Part shown: in pieces, positions 1 through 10,554 of the stretch
Numbering within the stretch: position 1 is the first letter of the stretch
Layout of the letters: every line of letters starts with the position of its first letter
NCBI RefSeq assembly: GCF_031143425.1
Contig: NC_090445.1
Coordinates: forward strand, 822,280,817 to 822,344,816
Length of the DNA stretch: 64,000 nt
Source: Pleurodeles waltl
Lineage: Eukaryota; Chordata; Amphibia; Caudata; Salamandridae
Direction: 5' to 3'
Notes under the pieces: model-generated
Database searches by the model: none
Told to the model about the DNA's origin: nothing
The model's input: the letters and a program-made list of their open reading frames with translations, nothing else
Program-made: the position numbers and the translations under genes

Positions 1-15
1 AGGGAAAGACAAGAG

Positions 16-378
16 ATGGGCTTAGCTCCCATCAATGGTGGCAGCAACTTTATTAGGGTCAGAGATACTCCTGACATGCTAAAAATCCCCAAAGGAATTG
101 TAACAAAATATGACGATGGTGATGACATCACCAAATGGTTCACAGCTTTTGAGAGGGCTTGTGCAACCAGAAAAGTAAACAAATCTCACTGGGGTGCTCT
201 CCTTTGGGAAATGTTCACTGGGAAGTGTAGGGATAGACTCCTCACACTCTCTGGAAAAGATGCAGAATCCTATGACCTCATGAAGGCTACCCTGATTGAG
301 GGCTTTGAATTCTCAACTGAGGAGTACAGGATTAGGTTCAGGGGGGGCTCAAAAATCCTCGAGCCAGACCTGGGTTGA
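16..378 (+). pseudogene. gag N-terminal part, Gmr1-like element
   Basis: This 120-codon reading frame is the N-terminal portion of the gypsy gag (matrix/capsid-like) protein. It contains helical, aromatic-rich stretches such as ITKWFTAFERAC and GALLWEMFTG, resembling the N-terminal half of a retroelement capsid. The frame continues in the next frame downstream; the shift falls near 340-350, close to a run of seven G residues, so a one-base slip there is likely. The ATG at 16 is only the first Met in the window, and the real gag start may lie just upstream. Confidence 0.7.
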
Positions 379-1291
379 TTTTGTCGACTTCTCAGTCAAA
401 ACACTGGATGGTTGGATTAATGGCAGTGGTGTAAATGATTATAATGGGCTGTACAATCTGTTTATGAAAGAACACTTTTTAAGTAATTGTTTCAATGATA
501 AACTGCATCAGCATCTGGTAGATCTAGGTCCAATTTCTCCCCAAGAATTGGGAAAGAAGGCAGACCATTGGGTCAAGACTAGGGTGACCAACACTTCCAC
601 AGGGGGTGACCAAAAGAAAGGGGTCACAAAGACTCCCCAGGGGAAGAGTGTTGAGACATCCAAGGGTAAAAGTAAAGAGTCTTCTTCAGGGCCCCAAAAA
701 CCTGCTCAGGAGGGAGGGTCCAAAGCCTCTTCACAATCCAATTTTGGGTACAAGTGTAAAAACGTTTATCCCAAAAAGGCCTGGTGTCGTAGCTGTAATC
801 AGCAGGGACACCAAACTGGAGACAAGGCCTGTCCCAAGAAATGTTCCACTTCTACTACTACTCCAGTTAGCACTGGAATAGCCAGTCTCCAGGTGGGATC
901 AACAGTGTGCCCAGAGCAAATCAGGGTTCACACTGAAGCTACATTAGTTTCTGAGGGTGGGGTGGACTTAGCCACACTGGCTCCCTGGCTCCATAATAAG
1001 CAAAAATACAGGCAGCAACTCTTAATTAATGGGACTAGTGTAGAGGCCCTGAGGGATACAGGTGCCAGTGTCACAATGGTGACAGACAAACTGGTTTTCC
1101 CAGGACAATACCTGACTGGAAAAACGTATCCAGTCACCAACGCCGACAATCAGACCAAAGTACATCCCATGGCTATGGTAACTTTAGAATGGGGAGGGGT
1201 CACTGGCCAGATACAGGTGGTAGTCTCCTCTGCTATCCTAGTAGACTGTTTGCATGGAAACGACCTGGAGTCTCAGCATAGGTTGAGGTAG
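296..1291 (+). pseudogene. gag C-terminal part with SCAN-like segment, zinc knuckle and protease
   Basis: The useful part of this frame starts near 350. A SCAN-like capsid C-terminal segment follows (about 370-590: LFMKEHFLSNC, LHQHLVDLGPISPQELGKKA). Next comes a basic Lys/Ser/Gln-rich linker, then a CCHC-type zinc knuckle at about 785-832 (CRSCNQQGH...C, with an unusually long last spacing). A retropepsin-like active site DTGAS is encoded at 1055-1069, with GND-type residues near the end. Fusion of the protease behind gag is normal for gypsy. The frame breaks near 1275-1290 and the sequence resumes in the frame of the next entry. Resemblance of the capsid segment to SCAN agrees with the published view that SCAN domains derive from Gmr1-like gag. 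Confidence 0.78.
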
Positions 1292-1332
1292 AACTCAAAA
1301 CCCATGCAGTCAGGCTGGGTATCCCTAAACTG

Positions 1333-2807
1333 GTGTGTGTCAAGACAAGGGCACAGCGCAAGGCTCAGGGTGAAAAAGAGGTGTTGGAGCCTGGAATAAT
1401 GGCCGAACCCTCCAAGAGAAAAGGAAAGAAGACTGGGGAACCAGCTTCAACACAGCAAAAGAAAAAGAACCTCTCTTCCCAGGAAGAAGTTCTGCCCTCT
1501 GAGGGAACTGAGCCCATGGAGTTGGGACCTTATCAGGTTGAACTCTTAGGCCCAGGGGGACCCACAAGGGAACAGCTGTGTAAGGGGCAAGAAACCTGTC
1601 CCTCTCTTGAAGGCCTTAGGCAGCAAGCTGCTGAAGAGACCAAAGGAAAAATCAGTGGAACACATAGGGTCTATTGGGAAGATGGACTCCTTTACACTGA
1701 GGCAAGAGAGATCCCAAACCTGGTACCACTAGGAGAGTGGTAGTGCCTCAGGAGTTTAGAGAGTTCACCCTGACCTTAGCCCATGATATTCCACTTGCTG
1801 GGCATTTGGGACAAACCAAGACTTGGGAGAGGTTAGTCAACCATTTCTATTGGCCCAACATGTCCCAGAAAGTAAATGAGTTTTGTGCCTCCTGTGCCAC
1901 CTGTCAAGCCAGTGGGAAGACAGGTGGCCATCCAAAGGCCCCCCTCATTCCACTTCCAGTGGTGGGGGTCCCCTTTGAAAGAGTGGGAGTGGGCATAGTG
2001 GGTCCACTTGAACCTCCCACAGCCTCAGGGAACCAGTATATCCTAGTAGTAGTGGATCATGCTACTAGGTACCCTGAAGCAATTCCCCTTAGGTCCACTA
2101 CTGCCCCTGCAGTAGCCAAAGCACTCATTGGTATCTTTACCAGAGTGGGATTTTGTAAGGAGGTGGTTTCTGACAGAGGTACCAACTTCATGTCAGCATA
2201 CCTTAAACACATGTGGAATGAGTGTGGGGTGACTTACAAATTCACCACACCATACCATCCACAAACCAATGGTCTTGTGGAAAGATTCAACAAGACATTG
2301 AAGAGCATGATCATGGGGCTCCCTGAAAAACTCAAAAGATGGGATGTCCTCTTGCTATGTCTGCTTTTCGCCTACAGAGAGGTGCCTCAGAAGGGAGTAG
2401 GGTTTTCCCCCTTTGAACTTCTGTTTGGCCATCCTGTAAGAGGACCACTAGCTCTTGTTAAAGAAGGCTGGGAGAGACCTCTCCCTGAGCCTAAGCCAGA
2501 TATAGTGGACTATGTACTAGGCCTACGTTCCAGGACGGCAGAGCACATGGAAAAGGCAAGTAAAAACCTTGAGGCCAGCCAACAACTCCAGAAGATGTGG
2601 TATGACCAAAAGGCTGGTATGGTTGAGTTTCAGCCAGGGCAGAAAGTCTGGGTTCTGGAGCCTGTGGCTCCCAGGGCACTTCAGGACAGATGGAGTGGCC
2701 CTTACCCAGTGCTAGAGAGAAAGAGTCAGGTCACCTACCTGGTAGACCTAGGCACTAGCAGGACCCCCAAAAGGGTGATCCATGTGAACCGCCTCAAACT
2801 CTCATGA
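1333..2807 (+). pseudogene. Integrase, located upstream of RT
   Basis: Two overlapping frames (1333-1743 and 1737-2807) together make the integrase; a small frameshift lies near 1740. The first holds a charged linker and the start of the N-terminal domain. The second has the HHCC zinc-binding region (LAHDIPLAGHLG, then CASCATCQ), and the catalytic core with VVVDHATRYPEA, SDRGTNF and GLVERFNKTLK. The last two carry the D and E of a DX35E spacing. The C-terminus holds a GPY/F-type module (WSGPYPVLERKSQVTYLVDL). All three catalytic acidic residues are present. RT follows 16 bases after the integrase stop, the reverse of usual gypsy order. Confidence 0.88.
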
Positions 2808-2823
2808 CAGGGCAGATGTAAAC

Positions 2824-4357
2824 ATGTTAATGGTTACAGATGAGGACCAGGAAGCTGAGAGTGAACCTCTCCCTGATCTCCTCTCCACTGACCCTAAAGA
2901 TGGCTCAGTGGTTGGAGTGATCTATTCAGACACCCTCTCTGGCCAACAGCAAGCTGACTGTAGGAAAGTCCTACAACAGTTTTCTGAGCTCTTTTCCCTA
3001 ACCCCTGGTGAGACACACCTGTGTGATGTGGACACAGGAGACAGCATGCCTGTCAAAAACAAAAGTTTCAGACAGTCTGACCAAGTTAAGGAAAGCATCA
3101 AAGAAGAAGTCCACAAGATGATGGAATTGGGAGTCACTGAGCACTCTGACAGCCCCTGGGCTAGCCCAGTGGTCTTAGTCCCTAAACCTCACACAAAAGA
3201 TGGTAAGAGAGAGATGAGGTTTTGTGTGGACTACAGAGGACTTAATTCTGGCACCAAGACAGATGCCCATCCCATTCCAAGGGCAGATGAGTTAATTGAC
3301 AAACTAGGTGCTGCCAAATATTTGAGTACCTTTGACTTGACAGCAGGGTACTGGCAAATCAAAATGGCATCAGGAGCAAAAGAAAAGACAGCATTCTCTA
3401 CACCTGATGGGCACTATCAGTTTACTGTGATGCCCTTTGGCTTAAAGAATGCCCCTGTCACCTTCCAAAGGTTGGTGAATTAAGACCTTGCTGGCTTGGA
3501 GTCCTTTAGTGCAGCTTATCTTTATGATATTGCTGTCTTTAGCCCCAGCTGGCAGGATCACCTGGTCCACCTGAGGAAGGTTTTGTAGGCCCTGCAAGCA
3601 GCAGGCCTCTCTATCAAGGCATCCAAATGTCAGATAGGGCAGGGTACTGTGGTTTACTTGGGACACCTTGTAGGTGGAGGCCAAGTTCAGCCACTCCAAC
3701 CCAAGATCCAGACTATTCTGGACTGGGTAGCTCTAAAAACCCAGACTCAAGTCAGGGCATTCCTTGGCTTGACTGGTTACTACAGGAGGTTTGTGAAGGG
3801 ATATGGATCCATAGTGACACCCCTCACAGAACTTACCTCTAAGAAAATGCCCAAGAAGGTAAACTGGACTATAGAATGTCAACAGGCCTTTGACACCCTG
3901 AAACAAGCTATGTGCACAGCACCAGTTCTCAAAGCTCCAGATTACTCCAAGCAGTTCATTGTGCAGACTGATGCCTCTGAACATGGGATAGGGGCAGTTT
4001 TGTCCCAAACAAATAATGATGGCCTTGACCAGCCTGTTGCTTTCATTAGCAGGAGGTTACTCCCCAGGGAGCAGCGTTGGAGTGCCATTGAGAGGGAGGC
4101 CTTTGCTGTGGTTTGGTCCCTGAAGAAGCTGAGACCATACCTCTTTGGTACTCACTCTGTAGTTCAAACTGACCACAGACAGTGGCTAATGCAAATGCAA
4201 ATGAAAGGTGAAAATCCAAAACTGTTGAGGTGGTCCATCTCCCTATAAGGGAATGGACTTTATAGTGGAACACTGGCTTGGGACTGCCCATGCCAATGCA
4301 GATGGCCTTTCCAGGTTCTTCCACTTAGAAAATGAAGACTCTCTTGGGAAAGGTTAA
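2824..4357 (+). pseudogene. Reverse transcriptase and RNase H (inactivated)
   Basis: One frame from 2824 carries RT and RNase H. RT motifs visible are SPWASPVVLVPK, RFCVDYRGLN, FDLTAGYWQI and MPFGLKNAP. TAA at 3481 and TAG at 3586 interrupt the frame. At 3517-3528 the catalytic box reads YLYD instead of the expected YxDD form, a loss of the first catalytic aspartate. The tether and RNase H follow (FLGLTGYYRRFVKGYGS, QTDASEHGIGAVLSQ, EREAFAVVWSLKKLRPYLFG, QTDHR). A frameshift near 4245 places the final segment (HANADGLSR) in another frame, ending at TAA 4355-4357. Domain content is typical of Ty3/gypsy; the position after integrase is not. Confidence 0.88.
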
Positions 4358-4375
4358 TCTCATCCTCTTTTGTTT

Positions 4376-4386
4376 GGGGGGGGGGT
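4376..4386 (+). other. Polypurine tract before the 3' LTR
   Basis: A G-run (TTTGGGGGGGGGG) lies 19 bases after the RNase H stop and directly before the TG that begins the LTR. This is the expected place and composition for the plus-strand primer site. Confidence 0.7.
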
Positions 4387-6932
4387 TGTGTAAGATAATG
4401 CCTCCTTGGCATGGTTACCCCCCTGACTTCTAGCCTTTGCTGATGCCAAGTTATGATTTGAAAGTGTGCTGGGACCCTGCTAACCAGGCCCCAGCACCAG
4501 TGTTCTTTCCCTAAACTGTACCTTTGTCTCCACAATTGGCACAAACCTGGCCCCCAGGGAAGTCCCTTGTAACTGGTACCCCTGGTACCAAGGGCCCTGA
4601 TGCCAGGGAAGGTCTCTAAGGGCTGCAGCATGTCTTATGCCACCCTGGGGACCCCTCACTCAGCACATGCACACTGCTTGCCAGCTTGTGTGTGCTGGTG
4701 GGGAGAAAATGACTAAGTCGACATGGCACTCCCCTCAGGGTGCCATGCCAACCTCACACTGCCTATGCCATAGATAAGTCACCCCTCTAGCAGGCCTTAC
4801 AGGCCTAAGGCAGGGTGCAATATACCACAGGTGAGGGCATAGGTGCATGAGCACTATGCCCCTACAGTGTCTAAGCAAAACTTTAGACATTGTAAGTGCA
4901 GGGTAGCCATAAGAGTATATGGTCTGGGAGTCTGTCATACACGAACTCCACAGCACCATAATGGCTACACTGAAAACTGTAAAGTTTGGTATCAAACTTC
5001 TCAGCACAATAAATGCACACTGATGCCAGTGTGCACTTTATTGTAAAAAATACACCCAGAGGGCATCTTAGAGATGCTCCCTGAAAACATACCCGACTCC
5101 AGTGTGGGCTGACTAGTTTTTGCCAGCCTGCCACACACCGGACATGTTGCTGGCCACATGGGGAGAGTGCCTTTGTCACTCTGTGGCCAGGAACAAAGCC
5201 TGTACTGGGTGGAGGTGCTTCTCACCTCCCCCTGCAGGAACTGTAACACCTGGTGGTGAGCCTCAAAGGCTCACCCCCTTTGTTACAGCGCCACAGGGCA
5301 TCCCAGCTAGTGGAGATGCCCGCCCCTCCGGCCACCGCCCCCACTTTTGGCGGCAAGGCTGGCTGAGATAATGAGAAAAAGAAGGAGGAGTCACTCCCCA
5401 GTCAGGACAGCCCCTAAGGTGTCCTGAGCTGAGGTGACTCTTACATTTAGAAATCCTCCATCTTGCAGATGGAGGATTTCCCCCAATAGAATTAGGGATG
5501 TGCCCCCCTCCCCACAGGAAGGAGGCACAAAGAGGTTGTAGCCACCCTCAGGGCCAATAGGCATTGGCTACTGCCTTCCCAGACCTAAACACACCCCTAA
5601 ATTGAGTAATTAGGGTCTCCCAGAACCGAGGAAGATAGATTCCTGCAACCTGAAGATGAAGAAGGACTTCTGACCTGAAGCCCTGCAAAGAAGACGGAGC
5701 CAACGACTGCTTTGGCCCCAGCCCTACCGGCCTGTCTCCCCACTTCAAGAAAAAACTGCAACAGCGACGCATCCAACAGGGACCAGCGACCTCTGAAGCC
5801 TCAGAGGACTGCCCTGCATCTAAAAGGACCAAGAAGCTCCAGAGAACAGCGGCCCTGTTCAACAAAACTGCAACTTTTCAACAAAGAAGCAACTTTTAAA
5901 GACCACACTTTTCCCGCCAGAAGCGTGAGACTTTCCACTCTGCACCCGACGCCCTCGGCTCGACCTGCGGAAAACTAACTCTACAGGGAGGACTCTCCGG
6001 CGACTGCGAGCCCATGAGTAGCCAGAGTTAACCCCCCTGAATCCCCACAGCAATGCCTGCAGAGGAAATCCAGAGGCTCCCCCTGACAGCGACTGCCTGC
6101 CGCAAGGAACCCGACGTCTGGAAACCACACTGCACCCGAAGCCCCCAGGACCTGAAGGAACCGACCTCCAGTGCAGGAGCGACCCCCAGGCAACCGTCTG
6201 CCTAGCCCAGGTGGTGGCTACCCCGAGGACCCCCCCCCTGTGGCTGCCTGCATAGTTGAAGAGACCCCCGGGTCTCCCCATTGATTTCTATTGCAAACCC
6301 GACGCCTGTTTGCACTCTGCACCCAGCCGCCCCCGTGCCGCTGAGGGTGTACTTTCTGTGCCTGCTTGTGTCCCCCCCGGTGCCCTACAAAACCCCCCTG
6401 GTCTACCCTCCGAAGTCGCAGGTACTTACCTGCTGGCAGACTGGAACCGGGGCACCCCTATTTCCATTGAAGCCTATGTGTTTTGGGCACCATTTTGACC
6501 TCTGCACCTGACCGGCCCTGAGCTGCTGGTGTGGTAACTTTGGGGTTGCCTTGAACCCCCAACGGTGGGCTACCTTGTACCCAACTTTGAACCCTGTAAG
6601 TGTTCTATCTACCTGTGAACTTAACATTTACTTACCTCCCCCAGGAACTGTTGATTTGTGCACTTTGTGTGCACTTTTAAAATAGCTTATTGCCATTTTT
6701 GCCAAAACTGTACATGCAATTGTGATAATTCAAAGTTCCTAAAGTACCTAAGATAAATACCTTTCATTTAAAGTATTGTTTGTAAATCTTGAACCTGTGG
6801 TTCTTAAAATAAACTAAGAAAATATATTTTTTCTATATAAAAACCTATTGGCCTGGAATTGTCTGTGAGTGTGTGTTCCTCATTTATTGCCTGTGTGTAC
6901 AACAAATGCTTAACACTACCCTCCGATAATGT
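4387..6932 (+). repeat. 3' LTR of the Gmr1-like element (about 2.5 kb)
   Basis: The LTR begins TGTGTAAGATAATGCC after the polypurine tract. It is non-coding, and GC-rich around 5500-6500. A polyadenylation signal AATAAA lies at 6808-6813, followed by T/A-rich DNA, which fits R/U5. The 5' copy needed for alignment is outside the window, and the terminal CA cannot be fixed, so the right boundary is approximate. Confidence 0.7.
6808..6813 (+). promoter_or_regulatory. Polyadenylation signal in LTR
   Basis: AATAAA sits in AT-rich sequence near the LTR end, the usual place for the element's own 3' processing signal. Confidence 0.5.
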
Positions 6933-6988
6933 AGCATGTAGAAAATTGTTTTCTCAGAAAGCTGAATATTAACATGTTTTTCAAGTGC

Positions 6989-7325
6989 TTAGCTTATCCC
7001 AGGCAAGAGAGATATGTAGTGATAATTCCCTAATTCGAGAGGGTTAAGGTTGGGTTTTTTCCGAAGAACTTTAACCATACCGTGTATCCACGAACTTTGG
7101 ACCATACACTTGGTTAAAGAAAGGTTAGTCCGATCGAGGAGTGAAGGAAAAATTACATTGGCTACTTTAGCTAGAAAAGACTGGGGTACCGGATCAATCA
7201 GAGAGCCTGATCTGATTTTACGTGAGAGCTGAGAAAAACTGTCCAAAGTCAAAGGGTAAAATGTGTCAGTATTTGTATGTGCCATAGACTCGAATTTATC
7301 ATATATAATCTGGATTTTTCTCTGG
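6989..7325 (-). pseudogene. LINE RT N-terminal fragment (inverted half)
   Basis: The reading frame on this strand encodes the segment leading into the RT domain. It has AHTNTDTFYPLTLDSFSQ, DPVPQSFLAKV and a KKPNLNP...NYHYISLLPGIS block, typical of the first RT motifs (PLLKKP...NYRPISLLP-type). The frame ends just after this block at the truncation. No catalytic box is included. Confidence 0.75.
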
Positions 7326-7328
7326 ATG

Positions 7329-8010
7329 TTACTTCCTCCAAGCAGCCTCAAGCTTAATTCCAATAAAACAAAAGTTCTCTTTTTTTCGTATGAGCAAGAT
7401 CGCGGATTCTCTTGGCTGGTGGTCGTCTGAATATGGGGCTGCTCCTTTTCCTTCATCCTGTGTTAGGAATCTGGGTATCAAATTTGATTCCGCTCCGTCA
7501 TTCCAACCACAGAGCAAGGCAGTCTCAGCGAGTTGTTTCGACACACTAAAATCTTTGAGAAGGATGCTACACTTGGTGCCTGTGGCTTCCTGTAAATCGA
7601 TTGTTCATGCCCCTGTCACCGCCAAACTGGACTTTGCTAACAATTTTTATTTTGGCCTGCCAGCACACCTTGTACATTGGCTGCGGATAATACAAACATC
7701 CACAGCGCCTCATTCTGAAGGTCGCAATGTGAAAATTGGTGTCTGCTCACCTTTAAGGCTCTCAATTTTACTTACAGAGCTTTTGCGAACAAGGGACCTC
7801 TGTATCTGAGATGTAGATCAAGGCTTATCGGCAGTCAATCTTTCAGGTTTAACTCACAGGGGCTCCTATGCATTCCGAGGATTCATCTTTTGCCTCCTAG
7901 ACGGCAAAACTGTGGAACTCGTTGTCATCTACTTTACAGTTCACTTCCTCAGAAAGGATCTTCAAAAAAGGTTTAAATACCCATTTGTTCAGTGCCTAAT
8001 CCTGACCTAG
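7329..8010 (+). pseudogene. LINE RT C-terminal fragment (direct half)
   Basis: Starting at the inversion point, the plus strand shows the post-catalytic LKLNSNKTKVLF motif. This is followed by several frame breaks and a thumb/C-terminal region with LDFANNFYFGLPAHLVHWL. The tail (7900-8010) resembles the common LINE ending with a W/RNxLP-type motif followed by KKGLKTHLF-like residues in a shifted frame. It is clearly decayed. Confidence 0.7.
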
Positions 8011-9016
8011 CGATTTACTCTTTCTGGGCAGTCCCGGTTTGCTAGCTCCGGGACGCTCCTCCAGGAGCAGCTGTGCGCTCTATAAATGCCATTACCTCCT
8101 TAATAAGACTCATGGATTTAGATCTTTCTTGTACCACACTACCAAGCTTTGCAAGTCAAGATGTTTTTACTTATTTAATTATTTATGTATTTTCGTAGGC
8201 GCTAAAATACAAAATTTATGAAACAACCAAAGATGAGAAATTAAATGGAAAATCTAAATGCATTTAAAAGCAATCTACTGTATATACAAGATATTTACCT
8301 AAAGGAATTACCACATCAAGATATAACAATTAAATTATTAAAATGATAAAATCTATATGACAATTAAAATTATGTACTAATCAGTGATGATGCGCACAAT
8401 ACTGAAACTTGCTCCATCAGGCAAGTAGCATTAAAATAGACAATCAGCTTCACTGTCAGGAGGAAATGACGGCCACTGGAGGTGGAGAGAGGTGCTCAAA
8501 TGATCTGCATGGGTACCGCCTCAAAAGCTCTGTCTATGACTGTAGACCAGCACGAAGGAGAAGTCTTTTAAAAATACTATATGCTCAAAGGAAAAAGTGA
8601 CGATTGGCACAATAGTGAAACCGGAACTCACTATTGTATCTACTTCATTCTCGAGAACCATACAATATTACATAAAGAATTAAAGATATGGATGTTCTTC
8701 AACTCTGGCGAGATGCACTTTTTTTTTATATATCGCCCGAAACTTCAATCCCAAAACCCTGGTGTAACTCTTCAAGTTACTGTTGGGATGGAAAAGTCCT
8801 CTGCATGCCAGGTTACTGTTGGGATAGAAAAGTTCTTTGCATGGTAAAAGATGTGTATTTTTGCCCTGAGTGCCGAAATATGCTGTTGTCTGGAACCCTG
8901 ATGCGGATGGTTTTGCCATGGGCGAACATGAATCATGCATGGGCGTCGTGTCAGAGGCATGAGCCACGGATTGTGGCCTTGTAGGACCTGTAGAGAGTTG
9001 CAAAGTGCTACCATAA
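8011..9016. other. AT-rich intronic stretch, no gene seen
   Basis: The first 200 bases may be the 3' untranslated end of the LINE. Beyond that no coding region, RNA gene or mobile element is recognisable apart from a short tandem duplication listed separately. Confidence 0.5.
8776..8843 (+). repeat. Two-copy tandem repeat, 36-bp period
   Basis: GTTACTGTTGGGAT...AAAAGT...CTGCATG occurs at 8776-8807 and again at 8812-8843 with a few substitutions, a small diverged local duplication. Confidence 0.75.
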
Positions 9017-9018
9017 TA

Positions 9019-9043
9019 CAGGGAGTGCAGAATTATTAGGCAA
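9019..9043 (+). repeat. Left terminal inverted repeat (outer)
   Basis: CAGGGAGTGCAGAATTATTA plus the following GGCAA matches the reverse complement of 10555-10579 exactly over 25 bases, directly next to the TA target site. Confidence 0.95.
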
Positions 9044-9197
9044 ATTAGTATTTTGACCACATCATCCTCTTTATGCATGTTGTCTTACTCCAAGCTGTAT
9101 AGGCTCGAAAGCCTACTACCAATTAAGCATATTAGGTGATGTGCATCTCTGTAATGAGAAGGGGTGTGGTCTAATGACATCAACACCCTATATCAGG

Positions 9198-9220
9198 TGT
9201 GCATAATTATTAGGCAACTT
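9198..9220 (+). repeat. Left inner repeat (IR/DR)
   Basis: This 23-base repeat contains GCATAATTATTAGGCAACTT, sharing AATTATTAGGCAA with the outer terminus. It is a probable second transposase binding site. Its inverse lies at 10368-10390. Confidence 0.9.
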
Positions 9221-9236
9221 CCTTTCCTTTGGCAAA

Positions 9237-10253
9237 ATGGGTCAAAAGAAGGACTTGACAGGCTCAGAAAAGTCAAAAATAGTGAGATATCTTGCAGAGG
9301 GATGCAGCACTCTTAAAATTGCAAAGCTTCTGAAGCGTGATCATCGAACAATCAAGCGTTTCATTAAAAATAGTCAACAGGGTCGCAAGAAGCGTGTGGA
9401 AAAACCAAGGCGCAAAATAACTGCCCATGAACTGAGAAAAGTCAAGCGTGCAGCTGCCACAATGCCACTTGCCACCAGTTTGGCCATATTTCAGAGCTGC
9501 AACATCACTGGAGTGCCCAAAAGCACAAGGTGTGCAATACTCAGAGACATGGCCAAGGTAAGAAAGGCTGAAAGACGACCACCACTGAACAAGACACACA
9601 AGCTGAAACGTCAAGACTGGGCCAAGAAATATCTCAAGACTGATTTTTCTAAGGTTTTATGGACTGATGAAATGAGAGTGAGTCTTGATGGACCAGATGG
9701 ATGGGCCCGTGGCTGGATTGGTAAAGGGCAGAGAGCTCCAGTCCGACTCAGACGCCAGCAAGGTGGAGGTGGAGTACTGGTTTGGGCTTGTATCATCAAA
9801 GATGAGCTTGTGGGGCCTTTTCGGGTTGAGGATGGAGTCAAGCTCAACTCCCAGTCCTACTGCCAGTTCCTGGAAGACACCTTCTTCAAGCAGTGGTGCA
9901 GGAAGGAGTCTGCATCCTTCAAGAAAAACATGATTTTCATGCAGGACAATGCTCCATCACACGCGTCCAAGTACTCCACAGCGTGGCTGGCAAGAAAGGG
10001 TATAAAAGAAGGAAATCTAATGACATGGCCTCCTTGTTCACCTGATCTGAACCCCATTGAGAACCTGTGGTCCATCATCAAATGTGAGATTTACAAGGAG
10101 GGAAAACAGTACACCTCTCTGAACAGTGTCTGGGAGGCTGTGGTTGCTGCTGCACGCAATGTTGATGGTGAACAGATCAAAACACTGACAGAATCCATGG
10201 ATGGCAGGCTTTTGAGTGTCCTTGCAAAGAAAGGTGGCTATATTGGTCACTGA
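9237..10253 (+). CDS. Tc1/mariner-type transposase, DD37E, intact
   Basis: This 338-residue transposase would cut and paste the surrounding element. The ATG lies in a favourable context (AAAATGG) 16 bases after the inner repeat. Residues about 1-110 contain two helix-turn-helix DNA-binding regions (GCSTLKIAKLLKRDHRTIKRF and a second near 75-105); a basic GRKKRVEKPRRK stretch between them fits a linker or nuclear-localisation role. The RNase H-like catalytic core follows: first D in VLWTDEMR, second D in FMQDNAPSH, and E in SPDLNPIENLW. The last two are separated by 37 residues. The glycine-rich strand (RRQQGGGGVLVWACI) is also present. There is no stop or frameshift. Confidence 0.95.
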   Translation: MGQKKDLTGSEKSKIVRYLAEGCSTLKIAKLLKRDHRTIKRFIKNSQQGRKKRVEKPRRKITAHELRKVKRAAATMPLATSLAIFQSCNITGVPKSTRCAILRDMAKVRKAERRPPLNKTHKLKRQDWAKKYLKTDFSKVLWTDEMRVSLDGPDGWARGWIGKGQRAPVRLRRQQGGGGVLVWACIIKDELVGPFRVEDGVKLNSQSYCQFLEDTFFKQWCRKESASFKKNMIFMQDNAPSHASKYSTAWLARKGIKEGNLMTWPPCSPDLNPIENLWSIIKCEIYKEGKQYTSLNSVWEAVVAAARNVDGEQIKTLTESMDGRLLSVLAKKGGYIGH

Positions 10254-10367
10254 TTTGTTTTTGTTTTGTTTTTGAATGTCAGAAATGTATATTTGTGAAT
10301 GTTGAGATGTTATATTGGTTTCACTGGTAATAATAAATAATTGAAATGGGTATATATTTTTTTTGTT

Positions 10368-10390
10368 AAGTTGCCTAATAATTATGCACA
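10368..10390 (-). repeat. Right inner repeat (IR/DR)
   Basis: This is the perfect inverted partner of 9198-9220 (AAGTTGCCTAATAATTATGC). It lies about 115 bases after the transposase stop. Confidence 0.9.
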
Positions 10391-10554
10391 GTAATAGTCA
10401 CCTGCACACACAGATATCCCCCTAACATAGCTAAAACTAAAAACAAACTAGAAACTACTTCCAAAAATATTCAGCTTTGATATTAATGAGTTTTTTGGGT
10501 TCATTGAGAACATGGTTGTTGTTCAATAATAAAATTAATCCTCAAAAATACAAC

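Larger units (their letters stand above)
1..6932 (+). mobile_element. Gmr1-like Ty3/gypsy LTR retrotransposon (5' end outside window)
   Basis: The internal region runs gag, protease, integrase, reverse transcriptase, RNase H, polypurine tract, LTR. By motif content it is Ty3/gypsy, yet integrase precedes reverse transcriptase, the order known in the Gmr1-like clade of deuterostomes. The coding frame is interrupted by frameshifts near 340-350, 1275-1290, 1740 and 4245, by in-frame stops at 3481 and 3586, and by loss of an RT catalytic aspartate. The copy is therefore dead by its own coding capacity. The 5' LTR lies upstream of the window. The 3' LTR begins at 4387 and fades near 6932, where an unrelated LINE fragment starts, so its right end may be truncated. 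Confidence 0.88.
6940..8010. mobile_element. 5'-truncated LINE with inverted 5' segment (twin priming)
   Basis: Two parts of one non-LTR retrotransposon reading frame lie head to head. The minus strand from about 7325 down to 6989 encodes an upstream RT part (DPVPQSFLAKV, LSLTKCMVQSSWIHGMVKVL, NPLELGNY, ISLLPGIS). The plus strand from about 7335 to 8010 encodes the downstream part (SSLKLNSNKTKVLFFS, then AKLDFANNFYFGLPAHL, then a degenerate tail). The inversion point is near 7325-7340. This head-to-head arrangement is the known product of twin priming during target-primed reverse transcription. The peptides resemble CR1/L2/Rex-like LINEs; the exact clade is not certain. Confidence 0.75.

Noticed and set aside
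8581..8847. 88-codon frame near the tandem duplication
   Set aside because: The frame simply runs through the 36-bp duplication; no family resemblance.
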